Below are positions 14,501 to 28,089 of a DNA stretch of 64,000 nucleotides, in pieces. How positions within the stretch are numbered: the stretch's first letter is position 1; the number at the start of each line of letters is the position of its first letter. The notes beneath the pieces were generated by a model. That model did no database searches and was not told the DNA's origin. It saw nothing but the letters and a program-made list of their open reading frames with translations. Position numbers and translations under genes: made by a program. The DNA is from Rostratula benghalensis (Eukaryota; Chordata; Aves; Charadriiformes; Rostratulidae), in the NCBI GenBank assembly GCA_013399305.1, contig VXAI01000020.1:6952607-7016606 (forward strand). The letters run 5' to 3'.

Positions 14501-16639
14501 AAAAATTAATTGTAGTTTGCATTCCTCTCAAGGAGAAAGCTTATTTAGCTGCGAACTCCTGTTCAAGCTTTTTTGTGTGTATAGTGTGTGTGAGCAGGGA
14601 GCACAGGGGTTTGGAATAAAATATCTCTACTTTGCATCAACAGTTTCAGATAATTTTAGCTGATGAAAACTGCATGGAAGGGAAACAGTAATAAAGGCCT
14701 AAAATGTTTAGTACTTTGCAGGCTAAAACCAATACCTTGAAAGTCATCCAGCAACCAACGGGAAAGTAAACTGTAGGCAGTAGAGTAGAATGTTCTTGCT
14801 ATGCAAAAAGAGAGCCATTTTTCACACCTGGTGAAATAGGTGGCAAAGGCCTAGTACTGCAGGCTCCATAAGCACTTTTTACAAATTCTTGTTGAAAAAA
14901 GGAAAAATACACTTTACGCAGCATGAAATACACCTGAAAAAATAAAACAATCCCAAAACCCAAAAAAACAATTGTGGTTTATTTACTAAATGGAAATACA
15001 CCTTACCGTGGGATACTGAGATGAATCATGATTCAAAAAATTGCATTGTGAGTAAAAACTTTGCTCCTTGAATTTATGAATTGCTTCAGAAGGAATATTT
15101 CACTCAACAGTTTTACAAGAACTTCTCTTCAAAACAGACAAGCAAAAATGTGGAGTCTAAGCACTGAGTAATGTATTCATCCATCAAGGTAGCAAATATA
15201 CCTGCCAATCTCTTCTGGTGTCTCTTCTGAATGGTAACAGCATCTGCCCTTGGCTGGGCCGCGTGTCAGGCAGTGGCAATCATCCTGGCTGCAGTCTGCA
15301 CTGGGCAGGGGTGAGCTGCCACTCCTCACTGTCTTCTCCAATGAAATAGAGTTGTGGAGCTGAGTGTCAGTTGCCTAGCTCCCGCAGAAGATGACAAAGA
15401 TTGGAAGGGACAAGCAGCAAAAATAGAGATTATTTAAAAGGCTGAAGTGTCCAGAAAACTGTTGTCTTTCCGAGATATTCCAGAGCTTTGAAAATCAGAA
15501 GTTCCAATCTTTCAAGAAAGAATGAGGCAAACTGAAAATGGTTCAGAATTTATTTGTTCTCATGACAACAGTTTTAATGGAAATGGGAAAGGAAATTAAC
15601 TTAACCCATTCTTCTCATGAACGGTAGATTATAATCACTGTATTAACTTCTAAATGCTAAAGCTTTTAAGTCAACAAAATTGAACCTAAAAGGGAAATAA
15701 GGTTATTATGCTTTTGTTTATACGCTTCATGCATTCTTTTTTGGGACCGGTATGACATTTATAGTATGCTACTTTGCGCTAGTTAATGACATGCTATTTA
15801 CAATGTGGTGTTCTTTTGTAAAATACATAACAATTGGACAACTCTGTAGTTAATGTTTTGCCACTTCCATAAATATTTCATTTAAATAAGCTTTATATTC
15901 TTGCTCAGTTGGGTTATTCCTTACGTTACAAGTTTGTCCACTGTTTTCCCTATAACAGACAGAATCTGCCCTGTAACTGTTTTTTACCGATGAAATGAGG
16001 CACTAAAAACTGGATTTCCATCCCTCTTGCATAATCAGTTTTCCAGGTCCCGTTTTATAACACAAATATTTTTTCTATATCTACTTTTTACCAGATATCA
16101 AAGCTCCTTTTTAACTTACTGATCCTAGCTTAAAACTCTATTTTTCTGGGTTTTGTTGTTGTTTCTAATGAGCTTGATGCTGCTAAGATTAAAAGAGGCT
16201 TGAAAAAACACTGCTTTAAATCAGCTTTGATCTCCTAAGGTGAAGCATTTTTTTGTGCAAGACTTTTCCTCTGAGGCATGATAACAGTTGAATTGATCTG
16301 GAGGGAAAAGAAAATAGAAAAACAGGTGGGTGAGAAAATGAAGAGGAAGGAAATGTGGGAACTTATAATGAAATTTAGACCTGCTTACATTTGGTTTGTA
16401 TTAACAGCCTTTCCCTACATTTTATTTAAAATATATAAAGAATTCTGGACTCCATTGTTCTAAATTTTCTGAAGAAAGGTAGATGATTTCCTGAGCACTG
16501 GAATAAGAATTCGGCATGCTAAAGCTTTTTATTCTCTTTGATACAATAAAATGTTCTTTTATTTAGATTATTCTCAAGATTACAAATTAATTAAAAATTA
16601 AGAGAAAGTGAAGAAATCTTACATTGCATACATGTCAAA

Positions 16640-17811
16640 CTATGCAATGTCATCTACCTAGACTTGTACAAAGCATTTGACACTGTCCCACATGACATCT
16701 TTGTCTCTAAATTGGAGAGACATGTATTTTACTGATGGACTGCTCAGTAGATAAGAAACTGGCTGGACAGTTTCTGGTTGCATTGTTGTCAATGGCTTGA
16801 TGTCCAAATGGCAATCAGTGATGATTGGTGTTCCTCAGGAGTCAGTACCAGGCCTGTACTTTTTAACATTTTTGTTGGTGACATGGATGTTGGGATTGAA
16901 TACACCTCACCAAGTGTGCTGACAACACCGACCTGTGTGGAGCAGTGGACACACTGGATGAAAGGGATGCCATCCAGAGGGACCGGGATGCTCAGGCCCA
17001 AAGGTGGGCTAGTGCAAACCTCATGAAGTTCAACAAGGCCAAGTGCAAGGTCTGCACATGTGTCAGGGTGATGCCAAGCACAAATACATGCTGAACAAAC
17101 AGATTGCAAGCAACCCTGAGGAGAAGGACTTGGGGATGTTGGTGGACAAGAAGCTCGACACAAACCAGCAATGTACACTCGCAGTCCAGAAAGCCAACTG
17201 TATCCTGGGCTGCATCAAAGGTTACATGGTCAGCAGGTCCAGGGAGCTGGTTCTGGCACTCTATTCTGCTCTGGTGAGAACCCACATGGAGTACTGCGTC
17301 CATCTCTGGAGCTTCAAACCGAGGAATGACATGGTCCCGTTGGAGTAGGTCCAGAGGAAGGCCACTAAGATGATCAGAGGGATGGAGCACCTCTCCTTCG
17401 AGGACAGACTGAGAGAGTTGGGGTTGTTCAGCCTGGATAAGAGAACGCTCCAGGGAGACCTTATTGCAGCCTTCCAGTACCTGAGCCTACAGGAGAGACC
17501 TACAGGCGGGGAAGGAAAGGACACTTTATCAGGGAGTATAGCGATAGAATGAGGGGTAACAATTTCAGACTGAAAGAGGGGAGATTTAGATTAGATATTA
17601 GCAAGAACTTCTTCACTATGAGCACAGTGAGACACTGAAACAGTTTGCCCAGGGAAGTTGTGGGTACCCACTCCTGGAGGTGTTCGAGGCCAGGCTGACT
17701 GGGGCTTTGAGCAACCTGCTCTTGTGGGAGATGTCCCTGCCCATGGGAGAGGGTTTGGAACTAAACGGTCATCCAAGTCCTTTCCAACCTAAACCATTCT
17801 ATGATTCTATG
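16640..17811 (+). mobile_element. CR1 LINE fragment, 5'-truncated, with decayed reverse transcriptase and intact 3' end
   Basis: CR1 is the dominant non-LTR retrotransposon of birds and reptiles; its second ORF encodes an endonuclease and reverse transcriptase that copy the RNA at the target site. This copy starts inside the reverse-transcriptase palm: the motif-A peptide [10 protein letters not shown] is readable at about 16,668-16,698. It runs through the thumb and C-terminal part (for example YCVHLWSFKP at about 17,294-17,323) to the 3' terminus, where ATTCTATG is repeated at 17,796-17,811. It is dead. The reading frame shifts between motif A and the catalytic-box region, and the usual ADD catalytic box reads CADN at 16,915-16,926. 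A TAG stop interrupts the frame near 17,346. Heavy 5' truncation is usual for CR1. The family assignment is firm; the subfamily was not determined. Confidence 0.95.
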
Positions 17812-20800
17812 AAATAACTCCCTGGTTTGACAAGTTAAATGCTTTAAATTGTTTAAATAATCTAATGCCAAATGGCAACCTAAATCTAAGAATGGGACGT
17901 CATTCTAGACATTGTGTACAGGTGTACTAGGATTAGTTACTGCTCTAAGGAGCCTGCTACCAAAATTTAGCCAAGGAACAGAAGGTAAAGTCAAACAAGC
18001 ATTAACTTGGCAGGGGCAGTGAGGTTTGTATAAGGAATAGCATGAGTCACAACGTTTCTGTTTCAAAGCCATTGTCAGTTGCTGTGCTTGCATTTTTGGG
18101 GAAAACAAGATTTGAGAAAGGATTTTTAAAAAGTCAGTGAATGTATATCCTGGGGACTATGAGGGGAACGGAGCTCTTGGCTTCTCTGATGGCTTGTTTG
18201 CTTTGCTTTCTTGGGGAATTCTTCTGCATGGAAGGTGACAATATTTTATTTGCTTAAAAGAACAGAAAGACTTGGGATTATATTCATCACATCACATCTT
18301 TACTTTCAGTATTGAAGATAATTATTTATAAAGGCATAAATGGAATCTGACTGTCCTTTGTGTCTTTGAAAATCTCAACCTCTATGCCTAATTCAATGCA
18401 TACCAATTAATTTTTCTCAGTTTGGTTTAGAGATATTGAAATAACATTGCATTAAGAGGAAAGGGCGGTTAGTTTTTGGATTCTTTTCCCTTTTTGTCAC
18501 AGATCAAAATCTTAATTTTCTTTCCTTACAATGAATAAAGACTTTTTTTTTATTTTTTTAGTTCTGTGGCAAATAGTGCAGTGTAAATATAAAAGTATTA
18601 CTTTCTTCTGCTCAAGGTGACACTATATTTTCATTGCACAACTTGGACCTGGAAAGTTAACACAGGCTCAATGTATTTGACAGTGAAAGAAGAATCCACT
18701 CTCAGCCTGCAGTTAGAGCTACTAACAAATAGGCATCTCTCATTTTTGCTTGCTAGTGGCTCCTGCTCTTTTCACATGGCACAGTCCTTGTGAAGTTTCA
18801 AAATCCTCTTAATTTAGATTGGGAAAGTGTCCAAGCTTGACCAGCTCTGATGATTCATAATATTGCGCATACTGGAATAAAGTAGGATCAGATATATTTC
18901 CAGTATATACAGAGAGGCAAAAAATTGTACAAATATGTTACTAGTCTTTCTGGTCGTAGAGCCTAGAAATAGGTAAACAGAAGCCTGAAAAACAGGAAAT
19001 GTTTCCCTCTCAAAGCAGTTACTTCTTAAAATTACAGATCTCAGGAGCCTAATTCATGACCCTCAAATGCCCAGAGCTGATGTTGTTGTAATGGTTATTG
19101 ACCTCAGGGCCCTCTGAATGTCCTCTGGATGAGGCAAGGAAAGCAGAGGCAAATGACTGACACAGACAATAATCTCCTGTGAACACGGAGGTAGTCCCTC
19201 ATTTGTCAGGAGGTTCTGTAATTGGAAAAGCTGGAATCTGTTGTGTATTGCTCACAGCAAAGGGAGCAAAGACTGGTTTTTCCTTTCCTAAGGATAAAGG
19301 TTTCAGGAAATTTCTTTCTGTGGAGACACTGCCAATTAGGACTGTGTGCCAATGCAGTGTTCAGCTGGGCTCGTGCCATCTCAGTTTCCCAAATTAAAAG
19401 AAGGTTGCTTTATGAGCATAGAATTATTTTCTGACAAAAATGAAGATCAAGTTAAAGAAAGAAGCAGAAGAACCAGAAAAGTTAATGGAGTTGAGAATTC
19501 ACATACAGGTTGTGCCAGAATGGTCAAAGGCTGAGGGACCTTCAAATGTAAAATTCTGCAAATGTGATGCTTTGCTGAGAATGTCTTATCTGAGAGTTGC
19601 TCATTTATCAGAGGGGCAAGCACATATGCTTTAGATTTATAGCTAAATAAATATTTCTTTATCTCTATTAATCCAAATAAAAGCATAATTTAAAGATGAA
19701 TCAGGCAAATGCATTGAAGAACTTTTATGCAACTGCCAAGTGGCAATTTAATTTTATAACAGCCAGCAGAGTGCAGTGCTACTTTGCCGTCTGAACATGA
19801 GCACATTACAATCTCAAAAGCTTTTTCAGCAGGAACTTAGTAAAATTTCATCTAGTCCTTTTTATAAATATACATCTTTATACGAGTCATGATTTTTCTA
19901 TCAGTTAAGAACCTTTACTAGTTTCCCCCTGAAATTAAGCAGAAGCAACTGGAAGAATTCTGGCAAATATGGAAAAGGAAATAGGGGAAAGAAGTTTCAT
20001 TTCTGTTTTTAGAATTCTTTTGGCAAAACCAATATATTCAAATTTTTTCCTTATTCATTGAAATGTTATATCAAAATGCTTTAGGAAGATTAAAAAAAAT
20101 CTAAAAATCAACCATCAATTTAAAGTAAGCAGTAGATAAGTGGAACAGATCTCATACGTGCTTATCAGCAGTGCTAGTGAGATCTCCCAGTTTCTTAGTT
20201 CTTCCACTATCTTGATGCAGTGAGGTTGTCTGAAGTTAAATCATGAAATAGGGAAAATTATGACAGGCAGAAGAAAAAAAAAGTTTAAAAAATAGAGAAT
20301 AATCATGGAAAGCTTTTTCCCCTCATTGTTGAGGCTTGTTATAGTGAAGGCATCTTTGATTGATCAGATATCCATATTGCAATGTGGCTTTTTTTGAGAT
20401 ATGTCTATTCAGAATGTTATGGATTATCTGAACAAAGTTGTTCAAGGTGAAGACCAGCAGGTTTGATTTTCAAAAAGTACTGCACACATAATCTAGACTT
20501 GAAGTAGTACCATAATTCTAGCCACCATAAGTGGCCATAAATAACAATTTGCCAAAATAATCTGACTAAGCAGATTAAACACAGTATATGTACTGAAAAC
20601 CAATTGCAAGTGCTGTTATTAATCATGGCTATTGCTTGGGAGGTAAAATTCCCAGCTGGATTCTTCTTTTTACAAAACTTGAAGTGGATTAGAGCTTTTG
20701 AAGAGTGCATTACAGGGTTGTTGGTTTTTTTTAATTTTTTGAAGAATACTTTTAAAGCATTTGTATGATCACTAACTTGTCATCGTGCATTATTATTTAT

Positions 20801-23800
20801 AGGACTCTTCATCAGTTGGGCTTATTTTCTTCTTGGGCCATCTTGAGGCGCTTAGGAGACTCTTCATCCACAAGCAGTATCTAACAGTAGACTGAGTATT
20901 TCTATAGATTCCCAGTGACAATGTAATTAATTAAAAAAAAAAAAAAAGAGAGAGGATGAGATGTCAAATTTGTGTTGCAGCTCTTAATCTGACTCCTGAC
21001 TGTGAAAGAGTGATAGAGAATACTTTAGGCATGAAGGGAGGTACCCTAAGTAGTCTGAAATCATCATTACCACTTGTCACGTTTGAACTTGTATGACTGC
21101 AACATTCAAGTCAGTGTTGTGAACACATCAGAATCCAGTGATTTCTCATTGTGCTAGTTTCCCTTAAAATAGTGTAATGTATATGGCGATTTGTGGCTGC
21201 AAAAAGGAAATATGCAGATGGCCATTAAACACAGCTTCAAGGGATTATCAAGCTATAAATTAAGTAGGTGACATCCCCACTGTAAAAGCAAGGCTAAGAC
21301 CCCATTAAAAAGGAGGCTGGAACTATAACTCATGCCTCTTACTGGCTTAGCTAAATGTAAAGATCTCTGAGTTCAGGTCAGAAGTTCTTTTTTTTGCACC
21401 TGGCAATAAGTTAACTCTTCATCTTGCAGTCTGTAGATATAAGATTATAGCCTGTTTACAATTACCAATGGATGCAGAACTAGGCTCTTAGTACTGCACC
21501 TATAATGAGGACCTTTGCATGAAAAAATATCAAGCTTTTAATATTTTGCTTTTATATTGGTTTGTGATTATCAGCAAATAATTAATATCTTATTAAGCAC
21601 AAATATTCCTTAAGAATTGAAAGGAACTTCAGGAAGGCGCATGTTTCCATGCAGTAGCAGCAGTTTTTTTGTCCTACCTCTTTGATTAACAGAGCTGAAT
21701 AATATAGATTGGAATAGTGAAAAACATAATTATACTTGTAAACAAACATCTGGCAAATATATGATATAAAATGTGCTAATGCACTGTAGAGAGAGAGAGT
21801 GGACAAACAAGGTATTTCTCTGTAGATGATTCATTAAATCTATCAGTGGTACCGACTCAGTAACAGTTAATAAATACAACTGTGAAGTACTTCAAAGAGA
21901 AACACACAACATTTGGGTTAGGTGCCTATTGCCTGACAGTATGTGATCTTAAGTGCAGCTAGAAAGATCAAAGCTCTGCACAGAGGAACTGTTAAATCAT
22001 TTGCCATGTGAACTGTTTTGTGAATTGGCTGGCTGATGCAAAGTTGTGTAACTCTCCTTTTTATCTGAAATTATCTCTGATACATTGGCACTAATGTTTT
22101 TAATTTTGTGAAGATAGCTATATCTAATGCAGTTCTGAATTGGACCATGAAATGAAATGCAAATAATGATAGGAGCAGGAAGACAGTAGTCCAGAGAGAG
22201 GGTAAGCCAAGGTCAGTTGTAGTCGTTGCCCTGCAGCTGCAAACCTTTTCAGGAAAGGAATGGATGAAGGAAGGTGATGAGTCATAAAGCTGTAAGAAAA
22301 AAGAAATAATCCTCAGGGATATAGACACTGCTACAAGTTTATCAATGAAATTTAAGCTGCATTCTGCAGCCTGACCTGGGTGCTAGACTGGATTCTCTTC
22401 TCTTTTCCAACAAAATGGGCATGAAGACCTTACAGACGTCTTTCTGAAGCATTCGAAATGCTGTGCAGACATAAAATAAATGCTATTTGTCCTCTGAACA
22501 CATCTTCCTTAACCATGATTCTTCCTTTGTTGTAAAGCAAAATTCTCAGCAAAACTATTAACTTAATCTTATGTCCCAGAATCTGCAGTGTGTCGGTCTA
22601 TATGAGCTGGTCAGAGAAATGTGCTCCACATTTCTGTAGCATCTGTGATGCTGGGATAGATCAGTATCTGCTGTACTGCAGAAGTCACAGGGTAACCACA
22701 CAAGAGCTGTTTGATTTCCCAGTTTTGGCCTTGTGGTCAAGTACTTAAGCTATTTTAACCCTCCCAATGCTTTCTGATGACAATTTATCACTCCTTAGTC
22801 AGAAGAACTGTACTTTTAAAATGTCCCTGGTGTGATAGGGCAAGCAAGGCCTGTGATAGGTCAGAAAAGGCTTACACTGATGAATTTGGTTTTGTGCTTA
22901 ACCACACTGTGTCTGTGCTGAAATCTTTCGACTTGGATGCAACAGGCTTTGTGAAAATGTTACCATGCACAAAACACAGCATATGCCAATAACCATACAG
23001 CTTCCAGCTTCTCCCAGTGAGGAGAAGAAGCAGGGAGGATTTGTAATGGCTACTGCAACTCAATTGTAACTCAATCAAATTGTCAGTGAAAGGAAACTTT
23101 CATAATGATCAAATTCTCTAGAAACTACTGCAGAAGGGCAATGAAATCAGAAGCTGGCTGAAAAAAGTAACCAAGAAGTGAACTGGAAGATGATTTCCTC
23201 ATATTCATTGGCAAACAATCTGAGAACACCACCTCCCTCTAATTCAGTTGTTCCATGGTAGCATATGTTGACATATAAACAGCAAGGCAGAAAATAATTT
23301 GATATTGACGGAGGTGAAGAAGGGAAGTTTTTCTAATTTGAATTTTTTAAAGCAAATTTTAAGACTTGACTTTTCTAGAAATACTCTATACGACAGGAAT
23401 GGATTTTCTGAGGAACTTTGACCCTGCAAGTATTAAATTTCATAGCATGTATCTTATGTGTCCATGGCAATTTAAGTCCAGACATTCCAGGGACAGACAT
23501 GTAGCTTTGCTTAATATTTTTTTCTTGTCATTCAGACTAATATTACAGAATTCTTGTGTCTTTCTAATTTTGTTTTCCTCTTTAGTCCTCTTTTTGGCTT
23601 TTTTTTTCAATTGTCCACAGTCTTCTGAAAATTACCTTGTGGGCCTGGAATTTTTCCTACTCAAAAGAGATGGAGGTGTCTTATTTTGAAAACGGAAGAT
23701 TTTAGTTAGTCAAATGCAAAGGGAATAAATATTTTCTTCAGTATAAAGCAAGACTTCTGAAATGGATTATGATACTGATAGCTGTCATGGAAGTGACACT

Positions 23801-25310
23801 CATGGAATGCAGGAAGTGAGAGGTGTTTAAGTGTTTTGATGTGGTCAAGTTAAAACAATCTGAATCAGTTCTGCATGGTACTCGGTGACATTTTTTTATT
23901 TTTTCTCCTGTGTAATGGCAGTTGTCTAGCTAAAGGAAACTGCATTATAAATACGTGTGACAACTTTCTGGGCAAAAACTCTCTCTAATTTAGCTGACTA
24001 AACTGTATATAACTAGACTGAGCTAGATAGTTGTCTTGGTTACTTCTTTAGTCAAAGGAAAGATGTATACTCTTCCAGAGGGCAGTTCCTCTGGTCTGTT
24101 TGACTAGATGAATGATTTAGACTGGATGCCTACTGCTTAGATGTCTAATGGTATGCAAAGTAAATTCCGCTCTTATTTATACAATGGCAAAAGGTGAGGG
24201 AGGATGTGGGGTCTGAGCCCTTCGCTCCATTAAGATGTGCAGGGTTTGATGGAAGCTGAGGTTCTCCCCACATATGGAGACATCCTAACCTAGGCTGCCA
24301 GAGTCCCTCTTGCTATAGGACAACATAATTCCAGATTTTGAAATTCAAAACCACCAGTCTGTTGATAGAGCTATACATCCTTAAACACTGATGATCTTTT
24401 TATTGATATTTTTTTTTTGTTACAAAAAACAACCCTCACAGAGGCATAGTAAAAGGGTTTTTTTATGCACAGGCAATAATGCATTACAAATAAATGAACA
24501 GTATCACAAAACTGAGTTCTTTATCTCTGAGAGGCTTAACTGTTTTTACAGCATTTTTACATAGAAAGTTCTATTTTGGTTTCACTTTTTAGACCTCATA
24601 GAAAAGGATGCCTGTGACCAGGTAGACTGACCGCCTTGCACAGGTGTTTTACAGGGCATAGGTATGCTCGTAATCAGACTTTTCTAGCTATCCAGAAGCG
24701 TATTCGTATGCATAAAAGTTTACTTTTGACTGTCATTAATATAACTTATAAACCTTTGGGTCCGAATTTCACATATATGTTTATTCAGAATGCTGCAGGC
24801 AAAAAATACAGGTTCTTGAACCCCTTCCTCCCGTACTGAATCCAGAGACTTTCACTCCATGACTCTTGTTTCTAAATGAAAACACATGCAAAAAGCTGTT
24901 AGTCTTAGGGCCAAAGGCAAATATCACAGAAGCTGAAGAGATAGAAGTGACCCATAGCCTACACAATATGGAAGCAGGGTTCCTACAATAGCTAAACTCT
25001 TCTGCCAAGAAAAATATAGTTATTTCTTTCTCGAGATACTTTTCATTATGGCAACGTGCACATAAAATTCACCTTTGAAATGTGAAGCTGTAATTGAACC
25101 CACAGTAACACTCACATCACTCCTACCTATCTTATTTTGAGCAGCATATGAGCACACAACTTGAACACAACATTTTTACAAGTGATATTTTCTTACAAAT
25201 CAGTTTTCCTTAAGACTTGGGCTTACTTCTTAAGGCAACATAGATCAATCTGACTAACAAAACTTTTGTTAAGTTTGATAAATGTGAGAAATGTAGTGGA
25301 ACAGCTTTAG
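17812..25310. other. AT-rich non-coding stretch
   Basis: No supported gene and no recognisable repeat body. The stretch contains an A15 run at 20,933-20,947 and scattered short frames (107 codons or fewer) without resemblance to known proteins. The patch at about 19,030-19,400 is somewhat less AT-rich and has overlapping short + strand frames, but I see no splice or protein signal that would support a gene. Confidence 0.55.
20933..20947. repeat. poly-A tract
   Basis: A15 followed by a short GAGAGAG run. It is simple sequence with no associated retrotransposon body. Confidence 0.7.
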
Positions 25311-25470
25311 GGTTTTTTTAAAGCATTTGATACTGTAAATCACACTACACTATCAAATAAATACTTACTGCAGGGTAGTCATGGGCATTATTTATGCTGG
25401 TTGAGGTCTTATCTATCTAGTGAGAAACAGACTGTAATATCAAGCTCTCCCACATCAGGTTTTGCTGTGG
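25311..25470 (+). mobile_element. old LINE reverse-transcriptase remnant (motif A region, L2/CR1 group)
   Basis: Translating from 25,311 gives an unbroken frame that includes KAFDTVNHTTL (25,320-25,352) and, about 22 residues later, CWLRSYLSSEKQTV (25,395-25,436). Together these reproduce the layout of the reverse-transcriptase palm in jockey-superfamily LINEs. There, an AFDTV-H motif carries the first catalytic aspartate and a W-x2-SYL-x4-Q-V block follows. After about 25,460 the similarity to the expected next block (the PQG region) is lost. The SYL wording resembles L2-type elements more than ordinary avian CR1. The frame stays open to the stop at 25,581-25,583, probably by chance. The copy is ancient and non-functional; the exact clade is uncertain. 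Confidence 0.6.
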
Positions 25471-25583
25471 TGGGAAATTGCAGAATGCTGCTTGGAATGG
25501 GACAAACTCACTCAAGACAATTTAAGAAGGCAGTGAACTACCATGATCCTACTCTCAGAAAGAACAGATGCTTTTTTGTATAG

Positions 25584-27279
25584 CCTTTTTCTCTCCTGCT
25601 GGCTCTAACGTTAGGAAAACCCCATTGAGATGCTTTAGCATTGACTTTATCACCTGAAAGCACTTTCTCTTTAGAAAAGACAAAGCCTGTTGCGAACCTT
25701 TCATCTTACTATCCTGTGTGGAGCCAGTAGTACTTCTGACACACCAAAATAACATTATTAATATCTTATCGTTCCTGTCATTTCTTCTCTGTACACAAAA
25801 CCAAAAAAGTAACTTCTTAAAGGATTGATTCACTGTTGCATCCCTGTATTTTGGGCTGGTGGAGTCAGCTTCATTTTTGCTACTGTAGGTTTGCATGAAA
25901 ACTACAATCACCCTTTGGATTTGGATGTTACTCCTGATATTTTTTGGTATGAAATCACTTTTCATCAGAAGATCCTAAAAGTTCTATCGGACAGTAATAG
26001 ATGCAACAAAGAATTAGAATGTACTGACATCTAAACCTTGAACAAGAAATTTGTGACAGTTTATATTTTCAAAACACTGTCCATCAGAGGGTTATTCTTC
26101 AAGTTTGTGAGTTCATAAGAGAATTTGGCCTTGTTTCCATTTTAGCAGTCACCATATGAAAAATACGCCTTGTCTACGTGAAATAAGTATTTAAATTTGG
26201 TATGTGAGGAATAGAACTGAGATTAATAAACTACTTGACTCCTATGCTTTATGTAACTATTAAGTAAAACATTTAGTCTCCTGTCTAGATATGCGTGAAA
26301 AGTTTTAAATTAAATTCCTGCTGGAATCCCTGTTTCGGTAAAAGCTGGGTTAAATAAAGCTGTATCTCAAAAGGGGTGGAAATACATTTCAAATGATCTG
26401 AATGAAGTTGACATCTACAAAACACTTTCTCCTTATTTGACTTCCTTTAATATTTTAATCCTTGTTATAATGGTTAAAAGCTGAATAATGTTTATTAGAA
26501 TGATAAAACCGAAATACTTGCATCTAATGAGATTTGAAAGTTCATATGAATTAAAAATGGGGTGGACTTTTAGATTTTAACTTTTGATTTATTTCAAGTC
26601 AGAATTTTTTTTGAAATAACTTTTGCCGTACCGTGTAGCTCTCCTACCCAATTCTACTCATACCCCTGTATTAATGATTAAAGTTCTTCTAGCAATCAAA
26701 CCAATGTCCTTGTGTGGTATAGTAGGTACAGTGTATTAGGTACAATGCCTAAGTACTATACATGAAATCCTCTAACTTTGTCAGTCCATTCTGTTAGTAT
26801 ATCATTTATAGGAGAAAAAAAAAAAAAAAAGTCAAGATTGTTCCCCTCTCAGTACATGGATTTAACAGATTTCACTGACCATAGCTATCCACTTACTGTG
26901 TTCTTTAAGCACAGTGTGAATTCAGAACAGATTATACTTTTGAGCACCAATATTCTGTATTTTGCATAAACTCAATCTGCTTGGAATCCAGTCATTTTAG
27001 TATAAATACCTGTATCCAGTGATGTAAACAAGTATTTAAGTTTTCCCTTTGTTAAATTGTTTTGTCTTCTGCTTATCTTTTTTTTCTTACATATATTTTC
27101 TTATAATTACCTCTCCGATTTATCCAAAAGTTCAGTGAGTCTGTGATACAATAGTAAGTAAAATTACATTGCTAGCGTGGATTGCTGGTGCTCATTTCAT
27201 ATTTAGGAAATTACTCCTAATACACCCTTCTCCACACATACAAAGGAGCTCTTGGTTTGGGGAGGTTGGTTCTGTCCTT
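25584..27279. other. AT-rich non-coding stretch
   Basis: No supported gene. Overlapping frames of 136 codons (minus, 25,965 down to 25,555) and 69 codons (plus, 25,825-26,034) have no recognisable similarity. A16 lies at 26,815-26,830. A loose inverted repeat with GTATAGTA and TACTATAC arms flanks about 30 bases near 26,718-26,758. Confidence 0.5.
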
Positions 27280-28089
27280 TTGAGAGTCGCTGAAAATTGG
27301 CAGCTAAAATAAAAGGAGAGGTACACAAACGACACCTAATTATTGGGATGCTTCAGAGTGGGTGCCCATCCACTGTGACAGCTTTGTGTTCCTAAAGAGA
27401 AGTCTTGTGGAGGGGAGGTGCCAAGCTGAAAATGAAAAATACAGCATCTGAGATGAGATCCTCCCTTTTGCCAGCGTGATAGTTCTTTCACTGAGGGTGC
27501 TCAGCAACAGGCTATCATAAGAAGCGGGTGACTATGAGAAATGTGAGGGTGAGTGGGAGGATCCAGGAGTCGTGATCTAAGCTGGGCACTATATGTGTGA
27601 TGTTCTGGCTGTTTGGGCTGATCAACAGAAAACCAAAGTTAGGATTCTCATTCTCCTAAGTGCTGCCTGTTCCAGGGCATGAGGCATGAGAGGCAGAGAA
27701 GGCTCCAGAGTTGCAGTGCACAGATGAGACCATGGTGTAGCAAGGGCAGGTATTTCAGTACTTGTGGAACTGGGAAACTTTTTGAGACAAAAAGAGCCCA
27801 TAAAGGAAGGACAAGCTTTATTTTAAACAAGGTGGAGACAGACTGCTGGCTCTGAAAATGTAGAAGGTTGTACAGGATTCTGTAAGCTAGGAGATGGGAA
27901 AATGTTGGCAAGCATGGAGAAACACCTCGTTCAGATTGATTCAACTTGGCAGGGTAACCTGGATGATATTCAGTGCACCCCTGAAAGGGACACAAGGAAA
28001 ATAAATAGAAACAGGGAAAGCAAGTCAGTTTGCCTAAAATGGCAGCTGACTGGCATGGCAAAGCTAATCCAAGGACAAAACTAACAAAT
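27280..28089 (+). mobile_element. probable 5' extension of the old LINE body (ORF1/linker region)
   Basis: This segment lies immediately upstream of the recognisable endonuclease part, is less AT-rich than its surroundings and contains many short interrupted frames. The stretch around 27,800-27,890 has the purine-rich composition usual for CR1-group elements ahead of ORF2. The segment encodes no motif I can name, so its membership in the element is inferred from position and composition. Alternatively it is unrelated unique sequence. Confidence 0.35.

Larger units (their letters stand above)
4851..16639. other. AT-rich non-coding stretch with simple repeats
   Basis: No supported gene in nearly 12 kb. 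GC content rises slightly around 4.8-6.2 kb, where a Cys-rich minus-strand frame (6,244 down to 5,909) is open. A second GC patch lies at about 15,230-15,410. Two frames of 122 and 130 codons, at 11,463-11,831 and 13,490-13,882 on the + strand, have low-complexity or AT-driven composition and match nothing I know. Simple repeats are listed separately. A single unresolved base lies at 9,013. Confidence 0.55.

Noticed and set aside
16789..17390. Overlapping minus-strand frames of 129 and 132 codons
   Set aside because: These are antisense shadows of the CR1 reverse-transcriptase region.
19030..19400. Overlapping short + strand frames in a less AT-rich patch, and a MIR-like CTCAGTTTCCC word
   Set aside because: The word is too short to identify a SINE, and the three overlapping frames cannot all be coding. 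No splice logic connects them.
25555..25965. A 136-codon minus-strand frame
   Set aside because: No known domain. It overlaps a + strand frame, and both are probably chance in low-complexity AT-rich DNA.
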